From Streptomyces ureilyticus (GTDB taxonomy: Bacteria > Actinomycetota > Actinomycetes > Streptomycetales > Streptomycetaceae): a stretch of DNA of 32,242 nt. Below, one piece after another: positions 16,401 to 21,910 of this stretch. The stretch's first letter is position 1, and each line of letters opens with the position of its first letter. The notes under the pieces are model-generated. The model was not told the DNA's origin. It worked only from the letters and a program-made list of their open reading frames with translations, and did not search any database. The stretch is taken from positions 1 through 32,242 of the forward strand of contig NZ_JAAKZX010000106.1 in assembly GCF_011045025.1 (NCBI RefSeq). The letters run 5' to 3'. The translations under genes and the position numbers were made by a program.

Positions 16401-18179
16401 CGCGACCAGCACGGCGACACAGAACTCGTCGCCTACGTGGTGCTCGCAGCACCGGCAAGCGACTTCCGCCAGCCGCGTGCCGCGCTCGCCGCTCGGCTCC
16501 CGGACCACCTGGTGCCCAGCCGCTGGGTGTGCCTGGAACGGCTCCCGGTAAACACCTCCGGCAAGCTGGACCGGGCCCGGCTGCCCGAACCCGGCTCCGA
16601 CGACGTGTCCCCTGAACCGGACGCCTGGCCCGTCACCCGGCTGGAGAAGACGCTGCACGAACTGTGGTGCGAGGAACTCGGCACGCCCCAGGTGTCCGTG
16701 ACCCGGTCGTTCTTCGAACTGGGCGGCCACTCCCTGAGCGCGATCAGACTGCTGAACCGGATGACGGACCACTTGGAGGTCGACCTGTCCATGGCCGACT
16801 TCTTCCGGAACCCCACCATCAGGGGGGTAGCGGCACACTGCCCACGGCCCTCAGCGACGGGCCATGTGGTGGACACCGTGCCGATGACCTCCACCCTGCG
16901 CAGACTCTGGCACCGCCAGCACGAACGCACCGACCCGAGCGTCTACAACGTGGCCCACCGCATCGACCTGCAGGGCGCCCTGGAGCCCGAGGTCCTGGCA
17001 CGGGCCTTCCAAGACCTGGTCGAGCGCCACCACGCGCTGCGCAGCCGGGCCGCGACGCGTGACGGGCAGTACCTCGTCGAGGTGCTGGCCGGCGTGCCGG
17101 TGGACCTGCCGGTCACTGATCTCTCCGCACACGCAGGAGACGCCGCGTTCGTCGAGCGCTGGTGTCAGGACCACGCCTCCCAGGCGTTCGCGATGGACCG
17201 CGCACCCCTGTTCCGCTTCCGGCTGGCCAAGCTCGGACCCGACCACTGGGTGCTGGTGACCGTCTTCCACCACGCGGTCTGTGACGGCTGGTCCATGGGA
17301 ATCATGTGGCGCGAGCTTCAGGAGTTGTACAACACCCGCTGTGACGGCGACAACGGCCAGCTTCCCCCGCCCGCGGCACAGTTCACGGACTTCGCGCGAG
17401 TGGAGCGGGTGCTGGACGACGACCGCAGGGCGGAACTCGAACGGTTCTGGCGCGCCGAGCTCGACGGCGCACCCCTGCGCCCGACCCTCCCGTACGACAA
17501 GCCCCGGCCTGAGAAGCTGTCTGGACGGGGCGCCCTGCACACCCGGGTCATCGACGACGACACCCCCCGCAGAGTCGCAGACACCGCTGCCCGCCTGGGC
17601 ACGACCCCGTACTCAGTACTGGCCGCGGCCTTCGCGGCCTGGCTGGCCAGGCTGTGCGATGAGCCCGCAGACATAGTGCTCGCCGCGTCCAGCGCGAACC
17701 GTACGCGGCGCGAACGGTCTGACATGGTCGGGTTGCTGGGCGACGCCGTCCTGCTGCGTGCCCGAATCGGCGAGTCCGAGACTTTCGCCGACCTGGTGAC
17801 ACAGCTCGGCGAGACGCTCTTCACCGCGCTTGACCACGAGGAACTGCCGCTGAGCGATGTGGTCGGACTCGTCTCCCCCGAGATCGGCGACTCGCTGTTC
17901 CCGACCGTGCGGTTCACCGTCGTCACCACACCACCGCCCGCGCTGCACCTGCGATCAGTGTCTGCTTCGGTGCGAAGCCTCCCCGTGGCGGGCGTGGCAC
18001 GCAACGAGCTGTACGTGGTCCTGGTACCCGGCGAGGAGGACATCGCCGTCACCTTCGAATACTCCACGGACCTGTTCACCCGTGCCACCGTCGAGAAGTG
18101 GGGCAGAGCCTTCATCGAACTCCTGCGAGCCGCTATGGACGACCCAGGGATCCCCTTGCGGAGTGTGCTCCTTCGCTGA
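7365..18179 (+). CDS. Hybrid PKS-NRPS megasynthase: AL-ACP-KS-AT-ACP-LLM-C-A-PCP-C
   Basis: About 3,604 residues. Start: ATG at 7365 behind GGGAGAAGGAAAGG (7345-7358). Domains (approximate residues): acyl-AMP ligase 20-570 (LSSGSTGVPKAA near 185, WLPVDHSG, PAGKVRR); ACP1 585-655 (Ser616); KS 682-1112 (Cys856 in TACSTS, His992, His1032); AT 1200-1500 (Ser1299 in GHSIGEY; RAFHS with His1400, the malonyl-type motif); ACP2 1588-1665 (Ser1625); helical then Pro/Glu-rich linker 1665-1780; luciferase-like flavin monooxygenase 1783-2127 (FSLYFFGDY, WFPERHFN, PNPSVLAAALA); C 2143-2580 (HHIVFD at 2272); A 2592-3080 (YTSGSTGRPKG from 2738); PCP 3087-3160 (Ser3123); terminal C 3171-3604 (HHAVCDG at 3302). 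All catalytic motifs I checked are intact. No KR, DH, aminotransferase or TE. Expected logic: activate a carboxylic acid, extend once with malonyl-CoA, oxidise it with the flavin domain, then join one amino acid. The embedded oxygenase is the family seen in MupA and in microginin-type synthetases, where it alpha-hydroxylates carrier-bound acyl chains. Release partner unknown. Confidence 0.9.
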   Translation: MERVRGEALCRGPEPNRTEDDARDALRALLRAADSASDAAVVTVDADGSSTSRSYPELLDTARRLLTGLRERGLRTGDAVVLCGLPLADFFPAFWACVLGGARPVAIADHPAPGSPALERLRHACALLDRPLVLSDADGAVVLTAVAPELRVAVARDCLSASPSADHIEPEESDTALLMLSSGSTGVPKAARLTHAGLADFAASSRRILDVRPGDTMVNWLPVDHSGAFLLYHLLAVFTGCTNVHAPTESVLADPLRWLDLLHEHRAQHSWAPTFAYRLVADALAESNPDGRWDLGGLKTLVCGGEQITLPVLHRFLDATAPYGIREDRIVPVWGMAETVTAVTYGRLDRPGTVHRLLKSSLSGDLIRADERTPEGDCVTFVAAGAPAHGVTLRIVDDGGELAAEGRIGRLQVHSPARLTPGYVNNPEADAAAFPTGRDWLDTGDLAFLDGGQVVITGRRKDLIILNGHNVYCHEVEEAAATVTGIQQGGVAACGIPHPDRGTEELAVFFVSRGAAADARIAAAVKAALFTRLRLTAAHVLPVPQDEFPRTPAGKVRRAELRDRLIDGGFDPATDPAPRAETDPDAVTRVVQEEIGTVLGRQVDAHLPFYELGLTSVLLVRLRARLEERLGTRIAQTAFFEHPTAAALGALLSAGAQQDRPASVPAATPSKDVSSGPPADQRVAVVGLSLRFPGADSAEEFWANLRDGVDSVQVFGAAELAAAGLTPEQRRAPDLVPVGGVLGGVDAFDGDFFGMSPKEAGLTHPAHRLFLECCHQALEDGGYEACEPGTRIGVFAGSGMNLYDHQQPPAAGSRDGGPDPATGMQTAIGQQPDFLATRVAYRLGLTGPAIGVQTACSTSLVAVHLAAQALLNGDADLALAGAAAVHLPQETGYRSHPGSILSPTGRCRAFDAEADGTVGGNGVAAVLLKRLDRALADGDTVHAVILGSAVNNDGGGKVGFSAPGMTGQVEVVRQALRRAAVPADTISYVEAHGTGTPLGDPVEFEALGRALGEGTGRTASCAVGSVKPNIGHLDSCAGMAGLIKTVLMLRHRTLAPTLHLTRPNPELRLDDAGLTLNTELRPWPARNGVPRRAGVSALGVGGTNAHVVLEEAPPMSPRPPTPELPVLVPVSARDPQALNALTGELRERLRQRPEPAATDVATTLALGRPHRVARATAVGRTAAELADALAEPQPAAHAPLGPLAFAFSGQGSARPGMASGLYAAYPTARRTLDRCEEIYAAEFGGTLLPLLLDGPDEPAVSDGVWPTETAQPALFAHQAALAEVWRAAGVRPALLLGHSIGEYAALYAGGALTLEDGLRLTAWRGRLMHTACPPGGMLAVRADQADAERIARAAGAELAALNGPRAQVISGPPEAVEEAVRLLDKEGLRWRALPVDRAFHSAAVEPALREFRSRAEKVTYRPLHTPLVTAADGEPRPEGWTVDVDYLCRQARRPVRFGLALSAAVEQGCEDFVEIGAGDTLTGLGRHCVPASRWLSGQGEGTRIEQVRGFLMSLGSLYRSGAELEWHTITSGGGRVPLPGHPLRRRPVAFQAARVPELPPNPHAAVDAPATVHGSTKAHGSATVHGSAVSSELLDSVRELTAAKLGREATDVTPDSSFFELGADSLSLMGMTTELEQRHGVRVPVRELFDSAGTPRLLAEHLARLRGDTAGPPQESPAPAMSEPAPIPASVPEPQPGTSPELHDLFAQQLKLAQRLVDEVGGVLSRQLDVLTSASAPPAPPAKPEPKPTPVSAPVPEPEPTPARVPASDAVSTASGPALPTDCDFSLYFFGDYPDDADHDKYALIMEASEFADRHGFHALWFPERHFNSFGALFPNPSVLAAALAARTRRIRLQAGSVVLPLHHPVRVAEEWSVVDNISGGRAGMCVASGWHATDFALAPENFGRHREAMYEQLATVRQLWSGQPLATTAGNGEPVEIRLHPRPVQERLPLYAAVVGNPDSYRRAAAEDLGVVTNLMTQTVEQLADNIALYRRTRAEHGLDPAAGRVVVLVHTYLGEDEERARAEAYPPFVSYLRSSLSLFDQVTNSLGFDVDLENTPEEDVEFLLGRAYERYCASRALIGDEHTAAETVGRLVEAGADEIACFVDFGVPKDKVLAALPVLDRLRRRGQRGTGERTARVPKRMPLTPAQRRIWFLDQLHPGTSMYHEPKAIRLDGALNVPALRWALQRTADRHPALRTVFGDTDGVPYQEIRDHVRLDCLVDDHTGATGEEALRAVLDTEGRRILDLGTGPLVTARLLRLSEERHLLFLLAHHIVFDSSSTAVLARDLAACYRAWPHGDPGLSPLPELPPADRPDPDEIAASLDFWRRELHGAPDLDLPTDRPRPPVRTGTGASLTHSLDAELVGRLRTFTAAHRATLFMMLTSAVGAVLGRFAGQEEVVLGTAVAARPAGAEDHVGLFLDTVPLRVDLTGDPDFPTLLHRVRDGSTAAYEHRGVPFDELVGALNPRRDPGRNPLFQVMVEYENEGAVDFAPPRLTATLLDVPSARAPFDLSIYLTHHHDGLRFMVEYDTALFDESTVRRLVDYVEQVLRRALDAPGTSLGVLTAVTDSDRTALVRLGRLAKPLPSAKDTLHGLFEQQTQRTPDAVALISGAHHVSYGELDAHANRLARQLHSRGAARGERVAVLLPRGPELITALIGVLKSGAAYLPLDPAAPTPRLTSLLDDSTPALLLTSTAVLTRHPELAALPTVHLVEETDPTLADGPLDEGVRPDDPAYCIYTSGSTGRPKGVVVPHRGPAGLVRAHLERHSALRTLQWTSPTFDVSVQEIFTTLASGAALVLIDDETRHDPAAVAETVRRNGVQRMFMPCTPLKYLIETGPELPSLRELFSAGEALQVTDTFRRFLAAHPRCALYNQYGPTETSIIVTSHPVDPDGEEWPPIGTPVPGARIRLLDASGREVPVGAVGEIHVGGTPVAYGYHARPEETAAAFVDDGSGSVLYRTGDLARWRADGTLRYCGRADEQVKIRGHRVEPGEVQSALAALPGIRDAAVVPRRDQHGDTELVAYVVLAAPASDFRQPRAALAARLPDHLVPSRWVCLERLPVNTSGKLDRARLPEPGSDDVSPEPDAWPVTRLEKTLHELWCEELGTPQVSVTRSFFELGGHSLSAIRLLNRMTDHLEVDLSMADFFRNPTIRGVAAHCPRPSATGHVVDTVPMTSTLRRLWHRQHERTDPSVYNVAHRIDLQGALEPEVLARAFQDLVERHHALRSRAATRDGQYLVEVLAGVPVDLPVTDLSAHAGDAAFVERWCQDHASQAFAMDRAPLFRFRLAKLGPDHWVLVTVFHHAVCDGWSMGIMWRELQELYNTRCDGDNGQLPPPAAQFTDFARVERVLDDDRRAELERFWRAELDGAPLRPTLPYDKPRPEKLSGRGALHTRVIDDDTPRRVADTAARLGTTPYSVLAAAFAAWLARLCDEPADIVLAASSANRTRRERSDMVGLLGDAVLLRARIGESETFADLVTQLGETLFTALDHEELPLSDVVGLVSPEIGDSLFPTVRFTVVTTPPPALHLRSVSASVRSLPVAGVARNELYVVLVPGEEDIAVTFEYSTDLFTRATVEKWGRAFIELLRAAMDDPGIPLRSVLLR
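12072..12125 (+). repeat. Three 18-bp tandem repeats in the AT-ACP2 linker
   Basis: Units 12072-12089, 12090-12107 and 12108-12125 encode ATVHGS, TKAHGS and ATVHGS (residues 1570-1587). Units 1 and 3 differ at a single base. They expand the flexible linker just before ACP2 and look like a recent in-frame slippage duplication. Confidence 0.85.
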
Positions 18180-18336
18180 GCGGAGGAGCAGTCCGCAATC
18201 GGCGCGCGGTGGTGCCACTGCCGACCTCCCTGGCTTCCCCGGACAATGGGCACATTCCAATCTGAGGTCGCAGGTCACGGACCTGGCCTGAGCGGCGGGT
18301 GGGGTGCCCGACCGGCGTTAGCTCCCGCGCAAGCGT

Positions 18337-18360
18337 GCGGTGGACTTCACTGTCCACCGC
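18337..18360 (+). terminator. Hairpin downstream of the megasynthase
   Basis: GCGGTGGAC (18337-18345), loop TTCACT, GTCCACCGC (18352-18360): a perfect 9-bp GC-rich stem about 157 bp after the megasynthase stop. It has no U-run, as is common for Streptomyces terminators. It is the best terminator candidate for the operon. Confidence 0.45.
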
Positions 18361-18801
18361 AACGGCGACGCCGGGTCACCTCTGCGTGGTTATTGACCAG
18401 AGGACCGGACGCCTCGCCCAGCAGGAGACGGTGCTGTCCCGTCTGAGATCACCCGAGAGACCATGACGGGGAACGCGGCCCTGCCTCTCGGCGGACACGC
18501 CTGCATCAGCGACCATCCGATGCCGCCAGGACCGGCGACTGCACACCCTAGGGGCAATGAGTCGTTCAGGCCCCGGGGTCACAAGCCCGAACCGGGCTCC
18601 ACGAGGAAGGTAATGGGCGCCGAACCGGCGGAAGTGTCGGGGCAGCCGACTGACGACATGGGGAACTCAGACTCAAGATGGCCGTTGACAGCCGACGAGG
18701 GAAGAGGGAAGTCGGTTCGGGGTGGGGTCGCCGGTCGGGTGGAGGTTTTCCGGTCGAAGTTGAAACGGCTGGTCGAGCGGGGCTGGTTGACGGAGACGGG
18801 A
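18361..18801. other. Intergenic region downstream of the megasynthase, nothing identified
   Basis: Short open frames on both strands show no codon bias and no family motif. The sequence directly adjoins the transposase debris at 18802 onward and is probably further degenerate insertion-element or flanking sequence. Confidence 0.4.
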
Positions 18802-18904
18802 TCAGGACTCTCTGCCGCACGGAGCCGGGGCTCCGGCGGGGGCCGGCTCGTCCAGCCGGTGCAGGACGGCTTCGTGTAGGCGGCCCCAGACTCCGGTCAA
18901 AAAG
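18802..18904 (-). pseudogene. IS5-family transposase fragment
   Basis: The minus strand encodes LTGVWGRLHEAVLHRLDE and then runs into a stop at 18802-18804. The GVW.RLHEA.L..L segment is the conserved early part of the IS5-family (insertion subgroup with split frames) transposase. About 30 codons remain. It abuts the broken end of the IS982 remnant at about 18904, so one element has been cut by insertion or recombination involving the other. Confidence 0.6.
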
Positions 18905-19459
18905 GGTCTCGCGTTCGTCGGTCTTGGCCCCGGCCAGGGCGAAGGCGATGGGCAGCCCTGAAGGGTGCAGACCAGGTGCAGACGCAGACCCCAGAAGAAG
19001 CGGCTGTGTCTGGCGCAGCAGCCGTATTCGGCTCAACCTGCCAGGTCGGAGCGTTTGACGGTCTCGCGGGAGCGGCCGCATTCCACCGGGGGAGTCCACG
19101 ACCCATACGTCGTCGCTCCACACCGAGGTGGTGGCCAGGATCCGGTTGCCGCTTCGCATCGGACCGGCGGCCTTGCGCAGCCGCTTGTTGTAGCCGGGCT
19201 GCTGGGGCAGGTAGGGGGAGAGGTGGCGCAGGTGGGCACGGGCATGGCGGAGCCATTTGGCCTCGGAGGTGTAGCCGAGTATGGCCTGCATCGTGGCGAG
19301 GGTGACCAGTTCGGCATCGCTCAGGCGGGGCGTAATGCCGACCGGCGGGCGCCACGGCGCCAGGTCGGGATGCTCCTTCAGCATGTCGTCGGTCGTTGCA
19401 TAGAGTGCTGTCGCGAGGGTGTCCGTCGTTCGTCGCAAAACGACCTTGGACACCCTCAT
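18905..19459 (-). pseudogene. IS982-family transposase, truncated and frameshifted
   Basis: From ATG at 19459 the minus strand gives VVLRRTTDTLATALY, RLSDAELVTLATMQAILGY, LSPYLPQQPGYNKRLRK and WSDDVWVVDS. After frame changes near 19100 and 19020 it gives PVECGRSRETVKRSDLAG and finally GLPIAFALAGAKTDERETLF (about 18960-18905). This is the order of motifs in actinobacterial IS982 transposases, with the DDVWVVDS aspartate as the first catalytic residue. The last third is missing, so the element is dead. It sits between the megasynthase and the gene at 19508, transcribed away from the latter. Confidence 0.8.
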
Positions 19460-19465
19460 TCTCGT

Positions 19466-19485
19466 CTCCGCAGGCACCCCTTGGA
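19466..19485 (+). repeat. 20-bp direct repeat, copy 1
   Basis: CTCCGCAGGCACCCCTTGGA. A second copy with one mismatch is at 19990-20009, so the pair brackets the gene at 19508-19903. Copy 1 lies just outside the IS982 transposase start. Confidence 0.7.
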
Positions 19486-19507
19486 CCACACCACCGGGAG
19501 GAAACCA

Positions 19508-19903
19508 GTGTCATACCCGCGACTGCTCACCCCCGAGGAGAAGCTCGCCGACGCGAAGAAGCTGTTGAGCCTCCCGCGTATCGTCGTGATCTGCGGCTCC
19601 ACCCGCTTCATGACCGAGATGACCGAGGCCGATCTGCGGGAGACCAAAGCCGGAAAGATTGTCGTCAAACCGGGCTGTGACATGAAGTCGCCGCACGAAC
19701 TGTGGTCCGATCCTGTCGAGGCCGAGGCCGAGGCGCTGAAGGTTCGACTCGACGATCTGCACCGGGCGAAGATCCGGCTCGCTGATGAGGTGCTCGTGGT
19801 CGGCGACTACATCGGAGAGAGCACCCGAGCCGAAATCGCCTACGCCCGGTCGCTGGGCAAGCCCGTGCGGTTCACGCACCCCGAAGTCGACCCTGACGCC
19901 TGA
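19508..19903 (+). CDS. Nucleoside 2-deoxyribosyltransferase-like small protein
   Basis: 131 residues, GTG start behind a strong Shine-Dalgarno GGGAGGAAA. Features are IVVICGSTRF at residues 25-34, a central ADLRETKAGKIVVKPG segment, then LADEVLVVGDYIGESTRAEI and AYARSLGKPV near 90-120. This pattern (GSTRF near the start, 'D.vlvv..yiG.St..Ei.yA...gKPv' near the end) is that of small Rossmann-like proteins related to nucleoside 2-deoxyribosyltransferases and DUF4406. The GESTRAE glutamate corresponds to the nucleophile position in that fold. The real substrate is unknown. Related proteins occur in phages and actinomycetes. The gene stands alone between transposase debris and an intergenic stretch, and is bracketed by a 20-bp direct repeat, which may indicate movement. 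Confidence 0.7.
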   Translation: MSYPRLLTPEEKLADAKKLLSLPRIVVICGSTRFMTEMTEADLRETKAGKIVVKPGCDMKSPHELWSDPVEAEAEALKVRLDDLHRAKIRLADEVLVVGDYIGESTRAEIAYARSLGKPVRFTHPEVDPDA

Positions 19904-20339
19904 CCGCCCGCTGCCACCGCGACAACCACGGTCGGCAGCCCGCCGCCTGACCGTCTCGCGGTGGCTTCGGCCGCCGCCCGCCCCACACCCTCCGCAGGCA
20001 TCCCTTGGAATTGATCATCTAGGACAAGACGTCGTCACCCGGGCTGCTTCCGAGCTGATGATGTCCTGGCGCACGCTCGCGGAGCCCGAGAAACATCACC
20101 GACCGGTACGTCTCCGGTGACGATGTCTACGACGAGTCACCCACCTGCTGTGGAACGTCGCCCGACCCGGCCCGACGGCTGGTGCGACGACGGCCGCGGG
20201 CCCCTCGCCCAGGGCCAGGCCGAGACCACCGGGCAATCGGCGACTGCGCCACCGACGAGGCGGGCACCGGCCGCTGATCGACATCTGCGGGCCGACGCGC
20301 ACCGCGCCCTGCGGACCGGGTGCGGGTGTCCGGTTCAGG
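19904..20339. other. Intergenic region with second 20-bp direct repeat copy
   Basis: Contains CTCCGCAGGCATCCCTTGGA at 19990-20009, the second copy of the repeat at 19466. The rest shows no convincing gene. A short frame near 20095 (DRYVSGDDVYDE) has no recognised family and soon degenerates, possibly old coding debris. The region separates convergent genes, so it should hold terminators, but I see no strong hairpin. Confidence 0.45.
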
Positions 20340-21479
20340 TCACCGGTTCGGGTGCAGGACGACCTTGGTGTAGCCCTCGACGCGCTTGTCGAACTTGTCG
20401 TACGCCGATGGCGCCTCGTCGAGCGACAGCTCGTGCGAGACAACGAAGCCGGGCCGTGCGCGCCCCTCGATGATCATGTCGCGCAGCTGCCGGTTGTAGC
20501 GCTTCACGTTGCACTGGCCGGTGCCCAGGCGCAGTCCCTTTTCGAAGAGCCTGCCGATGGCCACCAGTAGCTTGCCCTGCTTGGCCTGCTCGTCCGGCCC
20601 GCCGGGGTCGGACGGAACGTACAGGCCCGGAATGCCGAGCGCTCCCGTCGGCCGCACCGTCTCGACGAGCGAGTTCAGGACGGTTGCCGGCTCCTCACGG
20701 TCCTCGCCGCGTGCCTGGGCCTGGTAGCCCACCGCGTCGATGCCCTTGTCGGTGCCTTCTCCCTCCGTCTGGTCCTTGATCTGCTCCACCGGATTGCCGT
20801 CGGCGAAGTTGACCGGGATCGCGCCGATCTCCTCGGCCTTCTGCAGCCGCTCGGCCACCCGGTCGACGACGAACACCTTCCTGGCGCCGCGCAGCAGGGC
20901 GGAGTAGGCGGCCATCAGGCCGACCGGCCCGCCGCCGTACACCGCGACGCTCTCGCCGGGACGGACGTCGGCCAGCTCGTTGCCGTGGTAGCCCGTCGGG
21001 AAGATGTCGGCGAGCAGGACGAAGTCGCTCTCGTTGGCATCACCCTCGGGGAGTTTCAGGCAGTTGAAGTCGGCGTACGGCACCCGTACGTACTCGGCCT
21101 GGCCTCCGGTGAACGGTCCCATCGCGACGTAGCCGTACGCACCGCCCGCGAACCCGGGGTTCACGGTCACGCAGAAGCCCGTGAAGCCGGCCGTGCAGTT
21201 CTTGCAGAACCCGCAGGCGACGTTGAAGGGCATGACCACCCGGTCGCCGCGCTTGAGCGACGACACTCCGTCCCCGGTCTCCTCGATGATCCCGAGGTTC
21301 TCGTGGCCGAAGACGATGCCCGGCTCGGCCGCGGTGCGGCCTTCGTACATGTGCAGGTCGGAGCCGCAGATCGCGGTGGACGTCACTCGGACGATCACGT
21401 CGTTCGGGTGCTGGAGTCCGGGCTTCTCCACTTGCTCGACCGCGACTTCGAACGGTCCCTTGTAGACGACGGCCTTCAT
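20340..21479 (-). CDS. fdhA: Glutathione-independent formaldehyde dehydrogenase (zinc ADH family)
   Basis: 379 residues, ATG behind GGAGGTG with 7-8 nt spacing. Zinc-dependent medium-chain dehydrogenase. The catalytic zinc is bound in the ICGSDLHMY (Cys) and FGHENLG (His-Glu) motifs, and the structural zinc by the CGFCKNCTAGFTGFC cysteine cluster. The NAD-binding Rossmann motif is YGGGPVGLMAA. The FPTGYHGNELADVRPG segment and the GIDAVGYQAQARG insertion are typical of the FdhA branch that oxidises formaldehyde to formate with bound NAD and without glutathione. Length is slightly below the Pseudomonas putida enzyme (about 399). Transcribed away from the small protein at 21626. Cytosolic detoxification of formaldehyde or other aldehydes is the likely role. 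Confidence 0.9.
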   Translation of the reverse strand: MKAVVYKGPFEVAVEQVEKPGLQHPNDVIVRVTSTAICGSDLHMYEGRTAAEPGIVFGHENLGIIEETGDGVSSLKRGDRVVMPFNVACGFCKNCTAGFTGFCVTVNPGFAGGAYGYVAMGPFTGGQAEYVRVPYADFNCLKLPEGDANESDFVLLADIFPTGYHGNELADVRPGESVAVYGGGPVGLMAAYSALLRGARKVFVVDRVAERLQKAEEIGAIPVNFADGNPVEQIKDQTEGEGTDKGIDAVGYQAQARGEDREEPATVLNSLVETVRPTGALGIPGLYVPSDPGGPDEQAKQGKLLVAIGRLFEKGLRLGTGQCNVKRYNRQLRDMIIEGRARPGFVVSHELSLDEAPSAYDKFDKRVEGYTKVVLHPNR

Positions 21480-21625
21480 GCTGACGCACCTCCACGCGGT
21501 AGTGCTGCTGTCGTGCCCTCGTGTTTTTGTGCTCTATCTCATGATCCGTCCGTTGTGTGCCATCGGACAAGTTGACTACTGTCGTCCATATATATGTCTG
21601 TGGAAGTGAGAGAGCGCGAACAGTG

Positions 21626-21811
21626 ATGCGACGCCTCGGGACCCTGCTCGTCTCCGTGTCCGGACTGTCCGGCACCACCTATCCGCCCGGCACCACCGTG
21701 TCGATCAGCGGTCGGGGGTCGGCGGTCGACGGTTTTGTCAACGGGGACTGGCTTCCCCTTGCCTGGTGGGAGTTCTCCGAGGGGCGTACCGAGGACGCAC
21801 CCGAAGCCTGA
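21626..21811 (+). CDS. Small hypothetical protein
   Basis: 61 residues: a basic start (MRRLGTLLVSVSGLSGTTYP) followed by VSISGRGSAVDGFVNGDWLP and an aromatic LAWWEF tail. Third positions are GC-rich, as expected for a real gene, and the upstream GAGAG (about 21608) can serve as a weak ribosome site. The frame stays open further upstream, but that part is AT-rich and lies in the divergent promoter region, so the ATG is preferred. I do not recognise the family. It is encoded divergently from the formaldehyde dehydrogenase and about 100 bp before glpF. Confidence 0.5.
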   Translation: MRRLGTLLVSVSGLSGTTYPPGTTVSISGRGSAVDGFVNGDWLPLAWWEFSEGRTEDAPEA

Positions 21812-21910
21812 GCGGCCCCTCCGCCTCCCGGCCCTGGGCGCCAGGCGCCGACTCACCCGATTGGTACGTCGGCGGATGCCGCTCGCGCCCGCGCTCCCGA
21901 CGATCGGAAC

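Noticed and set aside
7707..18253. Many minus-strand open frames of 150-500 codons opposite the megasynthase
   Set aside because: Composition and frame position fit antisense shadows of a GC-rich gene; no family motifs or ribosome sites.
18180..18560. Possible transposase or NRPS fragment downstream of the synthase
   Set aside because: I looked for IS110, IS701 or NRPS motifs in all frames and found none that hold for more than a few residues.
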